Positions 63,401 through 64,000 of a stretch of 64,000 bases of DNA are shown one piece after another. The first letter of the stretch is position 1, and every line of letters begins with the position of its first letter. Below the pieces are notes generated by a model. The model was given only the letters and a program-made list of their open reading frames with translations, was not told where the DNA came from and searched no databases. Origin of the DNA: Carnegiea gigantea (lineage: Eukaryota; Streptophyta; Magnoliopsida; Caryophyllales; Cactaceae); assembly GCA_029747015.1 (NCBI GenBank), contig JAKOGI010000079.1, positions 1,109,001 through 1,173,000 on the forward strand. The letters are read 5' to 3'. The translations under genes and the position numbers were made by a program.

Positions 63401-64000
63401 TCAGAATATTCTCGAATGATAGTAACCATGTAAACATCGAATGACGTTCAATCTTCTTAAAAAAACCCTGCCGAATGAAAAAGTCAACATGTGCAAAGCT
63501 CCTTGGGTCACTCTAGTCTCTCCTGGCAGTCGGCCCAAATCCGTCCGTACTTGCTCATCCTCTTCATTTGCTTGGACATCATCTTTGTCAACCTCCTTTT
63601 GAAAAGCTTCATCAGTAAGATCTAGAGTGGATGATTCCTTTTTAAGTGTCTCATCCACATAAGATTGAGAGTCAACCCAAGGAAGATAACGATTTTCATT
63701 TTCGGACAACAAATTGCATGAAACATTGGTGTCTAAGACTTGGTGGGGTTTTGTCAGCTCGACTTCTTCTTTGCTAGACTCCTTTTCGAAGATTTTCTCC
63801 TTATCGTCCTTTATGAACGCTCGCCTATAGTTTGCATCAGAGTAGGCGGGATGTTCCTCATCTAAATAACAATTCCGCGGTCTTGTGTAACACCTTGAAG
63901 ATGAAACTCCATAATCATTAGTGGGAATTCTCCAAGGTATCAAAGGAGCTCTAGGAGGTCTGTAGTCCAACATATGCCTAGGGATGTAAGGCTTACATCT
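63401..64000 (-). CDS. Unassigned ORF inside the LTR retrotransposon, open at the right edge
   Basis: This minus-strand frame stays open from the window edge to the stop at 63401, about 200 residues. It starts 'RCKPYIPRHMLDYRPPRAPL' and becomes very acidic and Lys/Glu-rich (KDDKEKIFEKESSKEEVELT, later DEAFQKEVDKDDVQANEEDE). I see no integrase, chromodomain, RNase H or zinc-knuckle motif, although it lies where the end of pol would be expected. It may be an extra 3' ORF or a non-autonomous element's gag-like remnant. Confidence 0.45.
   Translation of the reverse strand, partial: RCKPYIPRHMLDYRPPRAPLIPWRIPTNDYGVSSSRCYTRPRNCYLDEEHPAYSDANYRRAFIKDDKEKIFEKESSKEEVELTKPHQVLDTNVSCNLLSENENRYLPWVDSQSYVDETLKKESSTLDLTDEAFQKEVDKDDVQANEEDEQVRTDLGRLPGETRVTQGALHMLTFSFGRVFLRRLNVIRCLHGYYHSRIF

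Noticed and set aside
63183..63437. 84-residue minus-strand frame crossing the LTR boundary
   Set aside because: It runs through the polypurine tract into the LTR, so it is a by-product of the element's non-coding 3' end.

Overview
This is a 64 kb piece of a flowering-plant (probably eudicot) nuclear chromosome. The evidence is four spliced genes with plant-type products, GT-AG introns of up to about 4 kb, and introns and spacers filled with LINE, SINE, MITE and LTR-element remains. I cannot name the species. There is no bacterial-style operon, no CRISPR array and no clear standalone RNA gene.

Layout. (1) Minus strand, 699-12920: the first 13 coding exons of GCN2, the eIF2-alpha kinase of the general amino-acid control response; the gene continues off the left edge. 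(2) A 3.5 kb AT-rich divergent spacer. (3) Plus strand, 16462-32212: a complete 15-exon MED25 (PFT1) Mediator subunit ending in a long polyglutamine tract. (4) Plus strand, 35124-54535: a complete 19-exon EFR3-like (SEMI-ROLLED LEAF 2 type) armadillo-like protein. (5) Minus strand, 55804-58935: a complete 5-exon plastid ornithine carbamoyltransferase, convergent with EFR3. (6) Plus strand, from 61439: two short exons of a gene tentatively read as an NTH1-type endonuclease III, truncated by the window or by inserted repeats. (7) The right end: a minus-strand LTR retrotransposon 3' end with LTR, polypurine tract and an unassigned ORF.

Reading frame is preserved across every splice junction I placed in the four main genes. 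The models give 549 codons plus 2 nt (GCN2, partial), 864 aa (MED25), 987 aa (EFR3-like) and 372 aa (OTC). The genes are ordinary housekeeping or regulatory genes with no evident shared pathway, apart from a loose link between GCN2 (amino-acid sensing) and OTC (arginine synthesis).

I see no convincing undescribed gene system. The parts that reward a second look are the repeats: a nearly intact Au-type SINE with a 20-bp target-site duplication; four related short elements with a GGT-rich tail; a long-terminal-inverted-repeat element upstream of the NTH1-like gene; two MITEs of one family in opposite orientation; a series of LINE 3' ends; and many directional T(n)G(n)/C(n)A(n) homopolymer pairs in introns.
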